Source: Pseudomonas sp. N3-W
Lineage (GTDB): Bacteria; Pseudomonadota; Gammaproteobacteria; Pseudomonadales; Pseudomonadaceae
Direction: 5' to 3'
Length of the DNA stretch: 64,000 bases
Assembly: GCF_024970185.1 (NCBI RefSeq)
Contig: NZ_CP103965.1
Coordinates: 2,042,001 to 2,106,000 of the forward strand
The notes beneath the pieces were generated by a model that was not told the origin of the DNA, did no database searches, and worked only from the letters and a program-made list of their open reading frames with translations. This document shows positions 28,216 to 37,694 of this stretch, in pieces (the stretch's first letter is position 1; the number at the start of each line of letters is the position of its first letter). Position numbers and translations under genes: made by a program.

Positions 28216-30666
28216 TCAGGCCGGTAGCGGGCGGGTAACGGGCGTTGGGTCGGCCTGAGGCGTGCGCGGCATGCGCGTCAGGCGCAAGGCGTTCAACACG
28301 ACGGTCAACGAACTGATGGACATGCCGACCGCCGCCCAGATCGGCGTGATCCAGCCGAGGGCGGCGAACGGCAACATCAGGCCATTGTACAGCCCGGCCC
28401 ACAGCAGATTCTCGATGATTACCCGGCGGGTACGCCGCGCCAGGGTGAAGGCCTGTACCAGCGCGTCGAGGCGATTGGACAGCAGCACGGCATCGGCGCT
28501 GGTTTTCGCCAGGTCGGTGGCCGAGCCCATGGCGACGCTGATGTCAGCCGCAGCCAGTACCGGCACGTCATTGACCCCGTCACCGAGCATCAACACTTTG
28601 CGGCCTTGCTTGTGCAGCTGTTGCAGCACCTGCAATTTATCATCGGGACGCAAGCCGCCACGGGCTTCGTCGATGCCCAGCTCGGCGGCGACACTGGCGA
28701 CCATCGGCGAGCTGTCGCCAGACAGCAGCAGCGTACGCCAGCCACGCGCCTTGCACGCGGCGAGCAGGGCCGGGGCATCGGCGCGCAGGCGGTCGTCGAG
28801 GACGAACCAGGCCAGCGGTCCATTCTGATCGCCCAGCAATAACCATTGGCCAGCGTCCTGCGGGATCGGCGGCAGCGTGGCACCGCTGAGTTCACAGACA
28901 AACCCCGGCTGGCCGATACGCAGGCGTTGCTCGCCCACCAGGCCTTCAAGGCCCAGTCCCGGTGTGCTGTGAACGTCTTCGGCAGCCACGGGCGCCCGGC
29001 CAAACGCGCGGGCGATCGGGTGTTCGGAGCGGTTTTCCAGCGCGGCGGCGAGGCCCAGGCATTGATCGCTGTTCAGCTCGCCGAGGGGGCGGATCAGACG
29101 CAGGGTCAGACGCCCTTCGGTCAAGGTGCCGGTCTTGTCGAAAATCACCGTGTCGATCTGGTTCAGACCTTCGAGGACATGACCGCGAGTCAGCAACAGG
29201 CCGAGTTTGTGCAGCGTCCCGGTGGCGGCGGTCAATGCCGTCGGCGTAGCCAGGGACAGCGCGCACGGGCAGGTCGCGACCAGCATTGCCAGGACAATCC
29301 AGAACGCGCGAGACGAATCCAGTTCCCACCACAGCAGGCCGATAGCCGCAGCGGCGATCAGCGACAACAACAAAAACCACTGCGCAGCGCGGTCGGCGAT
29401 TTCCGCCAGGCGCGGCTTTTCCGCCTGGGCGCGGTCCAGCAGGCGGACGATGGCGGACAGGCGCGTGTCCTGGCCCAGCGCCAGCACCTCCACGGTCAAC
29501 GCGCCTTCGACGTTCAGGGTGCCGGCGGTGACGGCGTCACCCAGGGTGCGCGGTTGCGGCAGGTATTCGCCCGTGAGCAGGGATTCGTCGATGCTCGACT
29601 GGCCATCGAGGATCTTGCCATCAGCCGGAAGGATCGCGCCGGGATGCACCAGCACCTGATCGCCGACACGCAATTCGGTCAGCAAAATCCGTTCGCTCTG
29701 ACCGTCGCCGCTCAAGCGCAGGCAAGAAGCGGGAAGCAGATTGACCAGTTGCGCGGTGGCGGCGGCGGTGCGTTCGCGGGCGCGGCGTTCCAGATAGCGC
29801 CCGGCCAGCAGGAACAGCGCAAACATGCCCACGGCGTCGAAATACAGCTCGCCCACGCCGGTAACTGCTGTCCAGATCCCGGCGAGATAGGCACTGCCAA
29901 TGGCCAGCGACACCGAAACGTCCATGGTCAGGTGGCGGGTGCGCAGGTCGCGCAGGGCGCCCCTGAAGAACGGTGCACAGCTGTAAAAGACGATCGGCGT
30001 TGTCAGAAACATCGCCACCCAACGCAGGATGGTGTGCAGTTCCGGGCTCAGGTCGATATTGAATTCCGGCCATGTGGCCATGGTTGCCATCATCGCCTGA
30101 AACCACAGCAACCCGGCGACGCCGAGCTGGCGCAGGGCCAGACGGTTTTCGCTGGCCAGTTGTTCGCTGGCGCGATCCGCCTGATAGGGGTGGGCGGCGT
30201 AACCGATGTGGCGCAGTTCGCTGAGCACCTGGCTCAGGGGCAGTTGCGCATCGGCCCAGCGCACATGCAGGCGATGGTTGGACAGGTTCAGCCTGGCCTC
30301 GGCCACGGCGGGCAAGCCACGCAGGTGTTTCTCGATCAACCAGCCACAGGCGGCGCAGCTGATGCCTTCCATCAACAGGGTGGTTTCAGCCAGTTCGCCT
30401 TCGTGGCGTACAAAGGGTTTTTGCACGTCGGCGCGGTCGTACAGGGCCAACTCGTCCACCAGTTGCACCGGCAGGGCTTCGGGATTGGCCGAGGCTTCGC
30501 TGCGGTGCTGGTAATAGCTTTCCAGGCCACCGGCCACGATGGCTTCTGCCACGGCCTGACAGCCGGGGCAGCAGAACTCGCGGATTTGCCCCAGGACGGC
30601 GGCAGTGAAGCGGCTGCCGGCCGGGACGGGGAGGGCGCAGTGGTAGCAGGGGGTTGGGGTGGTCAT
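28216..30666 (-). CDS. ccoI: Copper-exporting P-type ATPase CcoI for cbb3 assembly
   Basis: An 816-residue P1B ATPase that delivers copper for the haem-Cu centre of cbb3 oxidase. The cysteine-rich N terminus has Cys7/Cys10 and Cys32/Cys33/Cys36, and an HMA-type CAAC is at 104-107. The membrane metal site CPC (ATCPCALSLATP), phosphorylation motif DKTGT, SEHPIA and GDGVNDVPVL follow in order. I placed the start at 30666 (MTTPTPCYHC); an in-frame ATG at 30687 would add seven residues. The 91-bp gap after ccoH carries a REP element. Confidence 0.94.
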   Translation of the reverse strand: MTTPTPCYHCALPVPAGSRFTAAVLGQIREFCCPGCQAVAEAIVAGGLESYYQHRSEASANPEALPVQLVDELALYDRADVQKPFVRHEGELAETTLLMEGISCAACGWLIEKHLRGLPAVAEARLNLSNHRLHVRWADAQLPLSQVLSELRHIGYAAHPYQADRASEQLASENRLALRQLGVAGLLWFQAMMATMATWPEFNIDLSPELHTILRWVAMFLTTPIVFYSCAPFFRGALRDLRTRHLTMDVSVSLAIGSAYLAGIWTAVTGVGELYFDAVGMFALFLLAGRYLERRARERTAAATAQLVNLLPASCLRLSGDGQSERILLTELRVGDQVLVHPGAILPADGKILDGQSSIDESLLTGEYLPQPRTLGDAVTAGTLNVEGALTVEVLALGQDTRLSAIVRLLDRAQAEKPRLAEIADRAAQWFLLLSLIAAAAIGLLWWELDSSRAFWIVLAMLVATCPCALSLATPTALTAATGTLHKLGLLLTRGHVLEGLNQIDTVIFDKTGTLTEGRLTLRLIRPLGELNSDQCLGLAAALENRSEHPIARAFGRAPVAAEDVHSTPGLGLEGLVGEQRLRIGQPGFVCELSGATLPPIPQDAGQWLLLGDQNGPLAWFVLDDRLRADAPALLAACKARGWRTLLLSGDSSPMVASVAAELGIDEARGGLRPDDKLQVLQQLHKQGRKVLMLGDGVNDVPVLAAADISVAMGSATDLAKTSADAVLLSNRLDALVQAFTLARRTRRVIIENLLWAGLYNGLMLPFAALGWITPIWAAVGMSISSLTVVLNALRLTRMPRTPQADPTPVTRPLPA

Positions 30667-30715
30667 GTGTGTCGCCATGCAAAACAATGGTGTGGCTGGT
30701 CCAGCTCAGGCCCCT

Positions 30716-30742
30716 GTGGCGAGGGGCTTGCCCCCTCGTCAC
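30716..30742. repeat. Single REP of the GTGGCGAGGG family
   Basis: GTGGCGAGGGGCTTGCCCCC towards TCGTCAC forms one hairpin in the ccoH-ccoI gap. It is a lone unit, not a pair. Confidence 0.7.
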
Positions 30743-30757
30743 CGGGATCGCGGTGAC

Positions 30758-31294
30758 TTATTTCATGTCTTCCGCGCCCTGCAGCGGCTCATCACCCAGC
30801 AGCAGATTCTTGTCATGGCTGACCTGTTCTTCCTCGAACATCCGCCAGATTTTCTCATCCTGCACGCCCAGCAGTTCGACAAAGCGGCGACCTTCAACCT
30901 TGTCGGTCAACTGGCCGATGTAGCGGCCTTGTTCGGTATCGCTGCGGGTCAGGGTGACCTTGCGGTCCTTCTCCGGCTGGGTCGGGGAAATCAGGTTCAG
31001 CTCCAGCGTCTGCGGCTGGCTGTTGCCGGTCAGGCGCAGGTCGACTTCGCCGGTCACCTCGTCCAGGTGCACATTGGCGTGCATTTGCAGGGTCTGGGCC
31101 AGCAGTTCGCGGTCCAGCGAACGGTTGATGCCTTTGCCGGCCTCGTAGTAATTGTCGTTGACCAGGTTGTCCGGGTTTTTCACCGCAATGGTCACCATGG
31201 ACAGGGTCAGCGTGACCGAACAGGTCAGGATGCCGATGATGATCCACGGCCATAGATGCTTGTACCAGGGGCTTGCGGCGTTTGCTGCGGGCAT
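30758..31294 (-). CDS. ccoH: cbb3 assembly protein CcoH (FixH family)
   Basis: A 178-residue protein with one membrane span near residues 13-35 (LWPWIIIGILTCSVTLTLSMV) and a C-terminal domain outside the cytoplasm. FixH/CcoH interacts with and stabilises the cbb3 complex. The ATG at 31294 lies 11 nt after the ccoG stop; an earlier in-frame ATG at 31309 would overlap ccoG. The unit ccoG-H-I-S follows the usual order. Confidence 0.9.
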   Translation of the reverse strand: MPAANAASPWYKHLWPWIIIGILTCSVTLTLSMVTIAVKNPDNLVNDNYYEAGKGINRSLDRELLAQTLQMHANVHLDEVTGEVDLRLTGNSQPQTLELNLISPTQPEKDRKVTLTRSDTEQGRYIGQLTDKVEGRRFVELLGVQDEKIWRMFEEEQVSHDKNLLLGDEPLQGAEDMK

Positions 31295-31305
31295 GTTCAG
31301 TTCTC

Positions 31306-32724
31306 TCAACGAATTTGTGGGCCGATGAATCGGCTCTTGGCTTCAACGTGGACGCTGTCGTCATCGGCATCCTTGAGGGTGAATTTCACCTCGTTGGTGC
31401 TCGATGGCAATTGCTCCGGTGCGCTGGACAGCTCCACCGGCTGGCTGAAAATTTCCCCGGCGGCGACCTTGATCTCGCGCTTGCCTTGTAGCTTGAGGTC
31501 CGGCAGGCCGCTGGCTTCCAGCACATAGGTATGGTCGCGCTGGTCCTTGTTCATGATCTTCAGGCTGTAGACGTTTTCGATCCGCCCTTCGGCGTTCTCG
31601 CGGTACAGCACGCGGTCCTTGCTGACATCGAAACCCACCAGTGAACGCATGAAGAACGCGGTCACCAGCAAGCTGATCATCGCCAGTAATACCAGCGCAT
31701 AGCCGATCAGGCGTGGTCGCAGCTTATGGGTTTTCTGCCCGGACAAGTTGTGTTCGGTGGTGTAGCTGATCAACCCGCGAGGGTAGTTCATCTTGTCCAT
31801 GATGCTGTCGCAGGCGTCGATGCACGCGGCGCAACCGATGCACTCGATTTGCAGGCCGTCGCGGATGTCGATGCCGGTCGGGCAGACCTGCACGCACATG
31901 GTGCAATCGATGCAGTCCCCCAGGCCCTGAGCCTTGTAGTCGACGCCTTTTTTGCGCGGGCCGCGAGACTCGCCACGACGTGGGTCGTAGGAAACAATCA
32001 AGGTGTCCTTGTCGAACATCACGCTCTGGAAGCGCGCATACGGGCACATGTAGATGCACACCTGCTCGCGCAACCAGCCGGCGTTGCCGTAGGTGGCGAG
32101 GGTGAAGAAGCCGACCCAGAAATACGACCAGCCATCGGCTTGCCCGGTGAAAAAATCGATCATCAATTCGCGGATGGGCGAGAAGTAACCGACGAAGGTC
32201 ATGCCGGTGACGAAGCCGATCAACAGCCACAGGCTGTGCTTGCCGAGTTTGCGCAGGAGTTTGTTGGCGCTCATTGGCGCCTTGTCGAGCTTGATGCGTT
32301 GGTTGCGGTCGCCTTCGGTGACTTTCTCGCACCACATGAAAATCCAGGTCCAGACGCTTTGTGGGCAGGTATAGCCGCACCACACGCGCCCGGCGTACAC
32401 AGTAATGAAGAACAGGCCAAAGGCGCTGATGATCAGAAGGCCAGAGAGCAGAATGAAATCCTGCGGCCAGAAGGTCGCGCCAAAAATGAAGAATTTACGT
32501 TCCGGCAAGTTCCACCAGACGGCCTGATGGCCACCCCAGTTCAGCCATACCGTGCCGAAATACAGCAGAAACAAAGCAGCGCCGCCCATCATCCGCAGGT
32601 TGCGGAACAGACCAGTGAAAGCGCGGGTGTAGATTTTTTCTCGTGAGGCGTAAAGGTCGACGCTGTTATTCGCGTTTTTGGCAGGTGGGGTAACGTCGTG
32701 TACCGGAATCTGGTTGCTCATCAT
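31306..32724 (-). CDS. ccoG: cbb3 oxidase accessory protein CcoG (FixG family)
   Basis: A 472-residue membrane protein with several transmembrane segments and two 4Fe-4S ferredoxin motifs (CIDCTMCVQVCPTG and CIGCAACIDACDS, about residues 265-310). The C-terminal domain is immunoglobulin-like. CcoG is thought to reduce Cu(II) for CcoI-dependent delivery. It is first in the ccoG-H-I-S run. A near-consensus Anr box lies 165-178 bp upstream of the ATG. A second start codon directly follows (MMSN), so the start is uncertain by one residue. Confidence 0.95.
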   Translation of the reverse strand: MMSNQIPVHDVTPPAKNANNSVDLYASREKIYTRAFTGLFRNLRMMGGAALFLLYFGTVWLNWGGHQAVWWNLPERKFFIFGATFWPQDFILLSGLLIISAFGLFFITVYAGRVWCGYTCPQSVWTWIFMWCEKVTEGDRNQRIKLDKAPMSANKLLRKLGKHSLWLLIGFVTGMTFVGYFSPIRELMIDFFTGQADGWSYFWVGFFTLATYGNAGWLREQVCIYMCPYARFQSVMFDKDTLIVSYDPRRGESRGPRKKGVDYKAQGLGDCIDCTMCVQVCPTGIDIRDGLQIECIGCAACIDACDSIMDKMNYPRGLISYTTEHNLSGQKTHKLRPRLIGYALVLLAMISLLVTAFFMRSLVGFDVSKDRVLYRENAEGRIENVYSLKIMNKDQRDHTYVLEASGLPDLKLQGKREIKVAAGEIFSQPVELSSAPEQLPSSTNEVKFTLKDADDDSVHVEAKSRFIGPQIR

Positions 32725-32888
32725 TGCATCCCACGGCAGTGGAAAAATGCCTCGGTCAGTACATGCCGACCGCGGTCAGAAAGAGGTGTTGCAGTGGCGC
32801 AATGATACGCCTGTCGCTCTATCTCAAGGGTGCGACCTTTGGTCGCGTTGGGTAAAAATTACCAATGGTGTAGCGAATGTAACAAAAC

Positions 32889-32902
32889 ATGATGCAGGTC
32901 AA
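32889..32902 (-). promoter_or_regulatory. Anr-box-like site upstream of ccoG
   Basis: Reads TTGACCTGCATCAT on the minus strand, one half-site base off TTGAYnnnnATCAA, about 170 bp before ccoG. It overlaps the left part of a perfect GTCAATTGAC palindrome at 32898-32907. Confidence 0.6.
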
Positions 32903-32953
32903 TTGACTATAGACGAACCGTTGTTCTCCCTGGCACTCCCTGCGCCCTACATC

Positions 32954-32982
32954 AGTGAAGTGAAGTGAAGTGAAGTGAAGTG
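32954..32982. repeat. AGTGA pentamer tandem repeat
   Basis: Almost six head-to-tail copies of AGTGA lie in the intergenic region between ccoG and the small hypothetical gene at 33024. Such short-unit repeats can vary in copy number. The right end runs into the hairpin at 32975-33001. Confidence 0.85.
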
Positions 32983-33001
32983 CAGATGCGCTGCACTTCA
33001 C
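32975..33001. terminator. 11-bp perfect hairpin after the small hypothetical gene
   Basis: GTGAAGTGCAG, loop ATGCG, CTGCACTTCAC, ending 22 nt past the stop of the minus-strand gene at 33024. Its left arm is made from the AGTGA repeat. It has no T-run, so a terminator role is uncertain. Confidence 0.5.
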
Positions 33002-33023
33002 GATTGCGAGGGTTAGTCCGGCT

Positions 33024-33221
33024 TCAAGGCAGTTTGCCGCTTCCCAGATTGTCCAGTCCGCCGCTGCCGTGTTTGTTATCCGTGTTGTTTTTGATATTCA
33101 CGCCCTTGGAACGGGTTGTTGGATGAGGTGCCTTATTGGCAATTTCTTTCAGCGGCACATCTCCATCCTTTGCGGAATGTTGATGAGTATCGCTGTTGTC
33201 GTCGGTATTCTTGTTTGTCAT
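33024..33221 (-). CDS. Small hydrophilic hypothetical protein
   Basis: A 65-residue, strongly hydrophilic protein rich in Asn, Asp, Lys, Ser and Gly, with no hydrophobic segment and low complexity (MTNKNTDDNSDTHQHS and onward). This suggests a disordered protein. The ATG at 33221 has a good RBS (AAGGAAG, 7 nt spacing), which is the main reason to believe it is a gene. An in-frame ATG at 33251 has no such support. I do not recognise the family. It lies next to a lower-GC segment and may share that segment's origin. Confidence 0.55.
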   Translation of the reverse strand: MTNKNTDDNSDTHQHSAKDGDVPLKEIANKAPHPTTRSKGVNIKNNTDNKHGSGGLDNLGSGKLP

Positions 33222-33940
33222 GCCGTAACTTCCTTGTTTGTTGGGTAACATTTTGATTATTTCAGTGTGGTGCGTCAGGCCTTTATGTGTTTGCCATGTG
33301 CTGTGAATGAAACTATCACCGGGTGGAAGTTTGCGCTACCCGATACAAGTTTCAAGTTGTTAGGTGGATTGGGTGGCAATAAAGTTTGCCAAGAGGGTCT
33401 TTGTGTTGTTTCGGATGATTGTCCAGTTTATATATTATTTAAGAAGGAGCTGTTTTTGGTTTGAATATCAATTCACATTGAGGATGGAGTTTTACGGCGT
33501 TTGGCGTTCGCAGGATATTCGGTTGTCTTGCCCTGCTGTTGTGGGTGTCAACGACACGCAGCGGCTGATTCATCCCGGCACAGGCTCTTTGCTTCTGGTC
33601 CATGGTTCCCCTGTTTCCGAACACGCTTATATTCGGTCCGTTCTGTTTAAAGAAGGATTGTCTGTATGGGTTGGGTAACCAGGATTGCGCCAATAATATG
33701 GGGGCTGGTGTTCCGAAGTTGCGCGGCAGGCAGTATTGTTGATTATAAAGAATGCCACGGGGATAGCCTCGATCACCTTGATTTACGCATCGGCGATAGT
33801 GCACGGATTCATACGCGTTACAGTGGCAGCCTGCCTATTCAATCCGGGCCGGGGACGTCAATCTGGTGAAGAACAACAATGGCAGAAACACCCGCTGTTA
33901 CAGGCAGTACCGGTGAAGTCCCTCTTAGTCAGTCGTCCAT
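33222..33940. other. Lower-GC stretch with no recognised gene
   Basis: About 720 bp between the small hypothetical gene and the ccoP1 terminator. Base use looks richer in A and T than the flanks, especially at 33250-33480 (for example TTATATATTATTTAAG). Open frames on both strands are short (33267-33464 plus, 33364-33678 plus, 33439-33804 minus, 33666-33869 plus) and mutually overlapping, and none shows a domain I know. It may be a decayed insertion or an unrecognised small gene; I cannot tell which. Confidence 0.5.
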
Positions 33941-33977
33941 AAAAAAGGCCCCGCCAGTCAATGGCGGGGCCTTTTTT
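33941..33977. terminator. Strong bidirectional terminator after ccoP1
   Basis: GGCCCCGCCA and TGGCGGGGCC around a 5-nt loop, with six As before and six Ts after. It ends 20 nt beyond the ccoP1 stop. Confidence 0.93.
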
Positions 33978-33996
33978 GTTGCTTCAAGCGTTTGCC

Positions 33997-34974
33997 TTAC
34001 TGAGCGTCCGCTGCCTTCTCGCCATGAGACAGGCTGTAGACGTATGCGGCCAGCAGGTGAACCTTGTCGTTGCCTTGCAGTTGTTCCTGGGCAGGCATCT
34101 GGCCCTGACGGCCGTAACGGATGGTCTGCTGCAGTTGCGCGAAGCTCGAACCGTAGATGAATGCCGCCGGGTGAGTCAGGTTAGGCGCGCCCATCGCCGG
34201 GGTGCCTTTGCCTTCCGGACCGTGGCAGGCCACGCAGTTGCCGGCGAAGATCTTCTGGCCGGCAATCGGGTCAGCCTTGGTGCCTTCCGGCAGTTTGCGG
34301 CCGTCGAGGTTGGTCAGTACGAACGCAGCCACGTCCGCAACGCCTTGCTCACCGATCACTTCAGCCCAGGCCGGCATCACTGCGTGACGACCGCCCATGA
34401 TCGTGGTCTTGATGGTTTCCGGCTCGCCGCCCCAGCGCCAGTCTTCGTCGGTCAGGTTAGGGAAGCCATACGCGCCCTTGGCGTCGGAGCCATGGCAGAC
34501 CGAGCAGTTGGAGGCGAACAGGCGACCGCCCATCTTCAGGGCTTGCGGGTCCTTGGCGACCTCTTCGATCGGCATGGAGGCGAACTTGGCGAAGATCGGG
34601 CCGAACTTGGCGTCCGACCTGGCCATTTCCTTTTCCCATTCGTGAACACCGGTCCAGCCGGTCTGGCCGTTGGCGAACGCGGTCTGCTTGTCGTTATCGA
34701 GGTAGTTGTAACCCGGCAGCAGGCCTTTCCAGTTACCCAGGCCCGGGTACAGGACCAGGTAGCCAAGCGCGAAGATGATGGTGCCCACGAACAGCATGAA
34801 CCACCATTTCGGCAGTGGGTTGTCGTACTCTTCGATCCCGTCGAAGGAGTGGCCAACCGTCTCTTCCGTCTGTTCGCTGCGCTGGCCCTTGCGGGTGGAC
34901 AGCAGCAGCCAGGTCAGGGCGAAGATGGTGCCCAGACTGAGGACTGTGACGTACAGACTCCAGAACGTAGTCAT
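33997..34974 (-). CDS. ccoP1: cbb3-1 oxidase dihaem cytochrome c subunit CcoP
   Basis: A 325-residue membrane-anchored subunit that passes electrons to CcoO. Membrane spans are near residues 5-25 and 58-76. Haem c sites are CSVCH (157-161) and CVACH (247-251), with downstream MPAW and MPAQ methionines as candidate sixth ligands. The ATG overlaps the ccoQ1 stop (ATGA). Compared with the second copy it carries an eight-residue longer loop around residues 89-106. Confidence 0.96.
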   Translation of the reverse strand: MTTFWSLYVTVLSLGTIFALTWLLLSTRKGQRSEQTEETVGHSFDGIEEYDNPLPKWWFMLFVGTIIFALGYLVLYPGLGNWKGLLPGYNYLDNDKQTAFANGQTGWTGVHEWEKEMARSDAKFGPIFAKFASMPIEEVAKDPQALKMGGRLFASNCSVCHGSDAKGAYGFPNLTDEDWRWGGEPETIKTTIMGGRHAVMPAWAEVIGEQGVADVAAFVLTNLDGRKLPEGTKADPIAGQKIFAGNCVACHGPEGKGTPAMGAPNLTHPAAFIYGSSFAQLQQTIRYGRQGQMPAQEQLQGNDKVHLLAAYVYSLSHGEKAADAQ

Positions 34975-35156
34975 TCTTTGTTACTCCTAGAAGCTTGCTC
35001 GACGTGCTTGATGGCTTCGGGATCATCCGCGAAGGGCAGCAAGGTCGCGTCTTCAAACTCCGACTTGCGCTTGGGGCTGAACACCCACAGCGCCAGACCG
35101 ATGAAGGCCACCATCACAACAACGGTGCCCAGGCCACGAATCATCCCGATATCCAT
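34971..35156 (-). CDS. ccoQ1: cbb3-1 oxidase small subunit CcoQ
   Basis: A 61-residue single-span protein ([24 protein letters not shown]) that stabilises cbb3 oxidase. I took ATG at 35156 (MDIGM); a GTG at 35165 overlapping the ccoO1 stop is the alternative. It sits in the N-O-Q-P order with coupled overlaps on both sides. Confidence 0.9.
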   Translation of the reverse strand: MDIGMIRGLGTVVVMVAFIGLALWVFSPKRKSEFEDATLLPFADDPEAIKHVEQASRSNKE

Positions 35157-35161
35157 CCAGA

Positions 35162-35770
35162 TCACCGTTTGCTTTTGATGATGGTGCCCAGGCCTTGCAG
35201 ATAGGCCACCAGCGCGTCCATTTCGGTTTTGCCCTTCACGGCGTCCTTGGCTCCGGCGATGTCTTCGTCGGTGTAAGGGACGCCGAGCGTGCGCAAGACT
35301 TCCAGTTTCTTGGCGGTGTCTTTGCCGTCGAGCTTGTTTTCCACGAGGAACGGGTAGGCCGGCATTTTCGACTCAGGCACGACGTTGCGCGGGTTGTACA
35401 AGTGCGCACGCTGCCAGTCATCGGAGTAACGACCGCCGACACGGGCCAGGTCCGGACCGGTACGCTTGGAGCCCCACAGGAACGGGTGGTCCCAGACGCT
35501 TTCACCGGCAACCGAGTAGTGGCCATAGCGTTCGGTTTCAGCACGGAATGGACGGATCATCTGCGAGTGGCAGCCGACACAGCCGTTGGCGATATAGACG
35601 TCGCGTCCTTCGACTTCAAGGGCGGGGCGCGGCTTCATGCCTTCGACCGGCTTGTTGGTGACGTCCTGGAAAAACAGTGGAACGATCTGGGTCAGGCCGC
35701 CGATGCTGACGGCGATAACCATGAAGAAGGCCAGCAGGCCGATATTCTTCTCGACTACTTCATGCTTCAT
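35162..35770 (-). CDS. ccoO1: cbb3-1 oxidase monohaem cytochrome c subunit CcoO
   Basis: A 202-residue subunit with an N-terminal membrane anchor (about residues 9-32) and one haem c site, CVGCHSQ (Cys64, Cys67, His68). It relays electrons from CcoP to the CcoN haems. Its ATG overlaps the ccoN1 stop by one base, so translation is coupled. Confidence 0.97.
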   Translation of the reverse strand: MKHEVVEKNIGLLAFFMVIAVSIGGLTQIVPLFFQDVTNKPVEGMKPRPALEVEGRDVYIANGCVGCHSQMIRPFRAETERYGHYSVAGESVWDHPFLWGSKRTGPDLARVGGRYSDDWQRAHLYNPRNVVPESKMPAYPFLVENKLDGKDTAKKLEVLRTLGVPYTDEDIAGAKDAVKGKTEMDALVAYLQGLGTIIKSKR

Positions 35771-37212
35771 CAGTGAGCTCCAACGACAGCGATCTGAGCG
35801 GCGGCTTCAGCTTCAGCCGGGTTCGAGGCACGTACGGTGCGGAACACGTTGTAAGCCATGAACAGCATGCCGCTGGCGAAGAACGCACCACCGATGGCGC
35901 GAACGATGTAGCCCGGGTGGCTGGCTTGCAGCGCTTCGACGAACGAGTAGGTGAGGGTGCCGTCATCGTTGATTGCACGCCACATCAGGCCCTGGGTGAT
36001 GCCGTTGACCCACATCGAGGCGATGTACAGGACGGTACCGATGGTCGCGAGCCAGAAGTGCGTGTTGATCAGGCCGATGCTATGCATCTGCGGACGACCA
36101 AATACCTTCGGAATCATGTGGTACAGCGCGCCGATGGAAATCATCGCCACCCAGCCCAGAGCGCCGGCGTGTACGTGGCCGATGGTCCAGTCGGTGTAGT
36201 GCGAGAGCGAGTTGACGGTCTTGATGGCCATCATCGGGCCTTCGAAGGTCGACATGCCGTAGAACGCCAGGGAGACGACCAGGAAGCGCAGGATCGGGTC
36301 GGTGCGCAGCTTATGCCAGGCGCCCGACAGGGTCATCATGCCGTTGATCATGCCGCCCCAGCTCGGAGCCAGCAGGATGATCGACATCGCCATGCCCAGC
36401 GACTGAGCCCAGTCCGGCAGCGCGGTGTAGTGCAGGTGGTGCGGACCGGCCCAGATGTACAGGGTGATCAGCGCCCAGAAGTGCACGATCGACAGGCGAT
36501 AGGAGTAGATCGGACGCTCGGCCTGTTTCGGCACGAAGTAGTACATCATCCCCAGGAAGCCGGTGGTCAGGAAGAAACCCACGGCGTTGTGGCCGTACCA
36601 CCACTGGATCATCGCATCAGTCGCACCGGCGTACGCCGAATAGGACTTGAAGAAGCTGACCGGCAGCGAGGCGTGGTTGACGATGTGCAGCATCGCCGTC
36701 ACGACGATGAAGGCGCCGTAGAACCAGTTGCCGACATAGATGTGTTTGGTTTTGCGCTTGGTGATGGTGCCGAAGAACACCAGGCCGTAGGTGACCCAGA
36801 CAATCGCCAGCAGAATAGCCAGGGGCCATTCCAGTTCAGCGTATTCCTTGGTGGTGGTGTAACCCAGCGGCAAGGTCACGATGGCGCCGACGATCACCGC
36901 TTGCCAACCCCAGAAGGTGAAGGCGGCGAGGCTGTCGGAAATCAGTCGCGTTTGGCAGGTTCGCTGCACGACGTAATAAGAAGTGGCAAACAATGCACAT
37001 CCACCGAAGGCGAAAATCACCAGGTTTGTGTGCAGCGGGCGCAGGCGTCCAAAGCTCGTCCAGGGCAGACCGAAGTTCAATTCCGGCCAGACCAGTTGCG
37101 AGGCGATGAAGACACCGAGCCCCATGCCAAGGATCCCCCAGACCACCGTCATGATGGCGAACTGGCGGACTACCTTATAGTTATAAGCAGTCGGACTGAT
37201 TGCTGTGCTCAT
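35770..37212 (-). CDS. ccoN1: cbb3-1 oxidase catalytic subunit CcoN
   Basis: A 480-residue, 12-span haem-copper oxidase core that reduces O2 to water with high affinity. Metal-ligand histidines are visible: His61 and His348 fit low-spin haem b, His346 the high-spin haem, and His208 with His258/His259 CuB. It lacks the aa3-type HPEVY motif, as expected for the C family. I placed the start at 37212 ([13 protein letters not shown]), because the longer in-frame extension back to 37377 has no family support. A weak Anr-like box lies about 90 bp upstream. A 90-bp stretch is identical to ccoN2. Confidence 0.96.
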   Translation of the reverse strand: MSTAISPTAYNYKVVRQFAIMTVVWGILGMGLGVFIASQLVWPELNFGLPWTSFGRLRPLHTNLVIFAFGGCALFATSYYVVQRTCQTRLISDSLAAFTFWGWQAVIVGAIVTLPLGYTTTKEYAELEWPLAILLAIVWVTYGLVFFGTITKRKTKHIYVGNWFYGAFIVVTAMLHIVNHASLPVSFFKSYSAYAGATDAMIQWWYGHNAVGFFLTTGFLGMMYYFVPKQAERPIYSYRLSIVHFWALITLYIWAGPHHLHYTALPDWAQSLGMAMSIILLAPSWGGMINGMMTLSGAWHKLRTDPILRFLVVSLAFYGMSTFEGPMMAIKTVNSLSHYTDWTIGHVHAGALGWVAMISIGALYHMIPKVFGRPQMHSIGLINTHFWLATIGTVLYIASMWVNGITQGLMWRAINDDGTLTYSFVEALQASHPGYIVRAIGGAFFASGMLFMAYNVFRTVRASNPAEAEAAAQIAVVGAH

Positions 37213-37297
37213 TCTAAGGTTCCACGGTTTGGGTATTTTATTAGGAGTAAAAATCGGTCGCAAGTATGGAGAAAGCAGGGGGTCATTGCAACGCGCC

Positions 37298-37311
37298 ATG
37301 ACCTGGGTCAA
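37298..37311 (-). promoter_or_regulatory. Weak Anr-box-like site upstream of ccoN1
   Basis: Reads TTGACCCAGGTCAT on the minus strand, against TTGAYnnnnRTCAA: one half-site mismatch, centred 92 bp upstream of ccoN1. It is weaker than the ccoN2 site. Confidence 0.45.
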
Positions 37312-37653
37312 TGCTTTCCAGCGCTGATTCTGCGGCCTTTCCATGCGCCGCGTAAGGACAAAATTGCCCATGGACAAAATGTCGCAGCAGACGAAAAAGG
37401 TGAGGGGTTCAGGTCAGTTGTAACGGGGTGTGTTAAAACGCAACGATAAGGTGACCGATGGCAATTGGCACGACAGCCGGTATCTACCAGCCTTTGCGGC
37501 CTGTCATCGAGCAGATTCGTCGAACACATCGGCTAGGGTCGACCTGGAACCGGTACTTTGCCAGTCCGCATCGGGCAAGCGTAGACCCGATTCCGGGGAA
37601 CCGAAAGGGAGAGTGATTGAGGGTGCGACAATGGGTCGCAAAGAAGCGGGAAA

Positions 37654-37679
37654 CTGCCGCATCCCGAAGAATGCGGCAG
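37654..37679 (-). terminator. Probable terminator after ccoP2
   Basis: CTGCCGCAT, 8-nt loop, ATGCGGCAG, 15 nt beyond the ccoP2 stop. On the minus strand it is followed by a pyrimidine-rich TTTCCCGCTTCTTT rather than a pure T-run. Confidence 0.65.
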
Positions 37680-37694
37680 CAGAGCGGTGAGTGA

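Larger units (their letters stand above)
37213..37694. other. Intergenic region between the two cco operons
   Basis: A 482-bp spacer. It holds the probable ccoN1 promoter region with an Anr-like box (37298-37311) and, at the far side, a hairpin following ccoP2 (37654-37679). The middle (about 37430-37640) shows no gene that I can support. Confidence 0.7.

Noticed and set aside
33439..33804. 121-codon minus-strand open frame in the lower-GC stretch
   Set aside because: No RBS, no domain, an unusual composition, and it overlaps other short frames; not strong enough to call.
37308..37690. Short frames in the gap between the cco operons
   Set aside because: Overlapping on both strands without RBS or recognisable sequence; the gap is better explained as promoter and terminator DNA.
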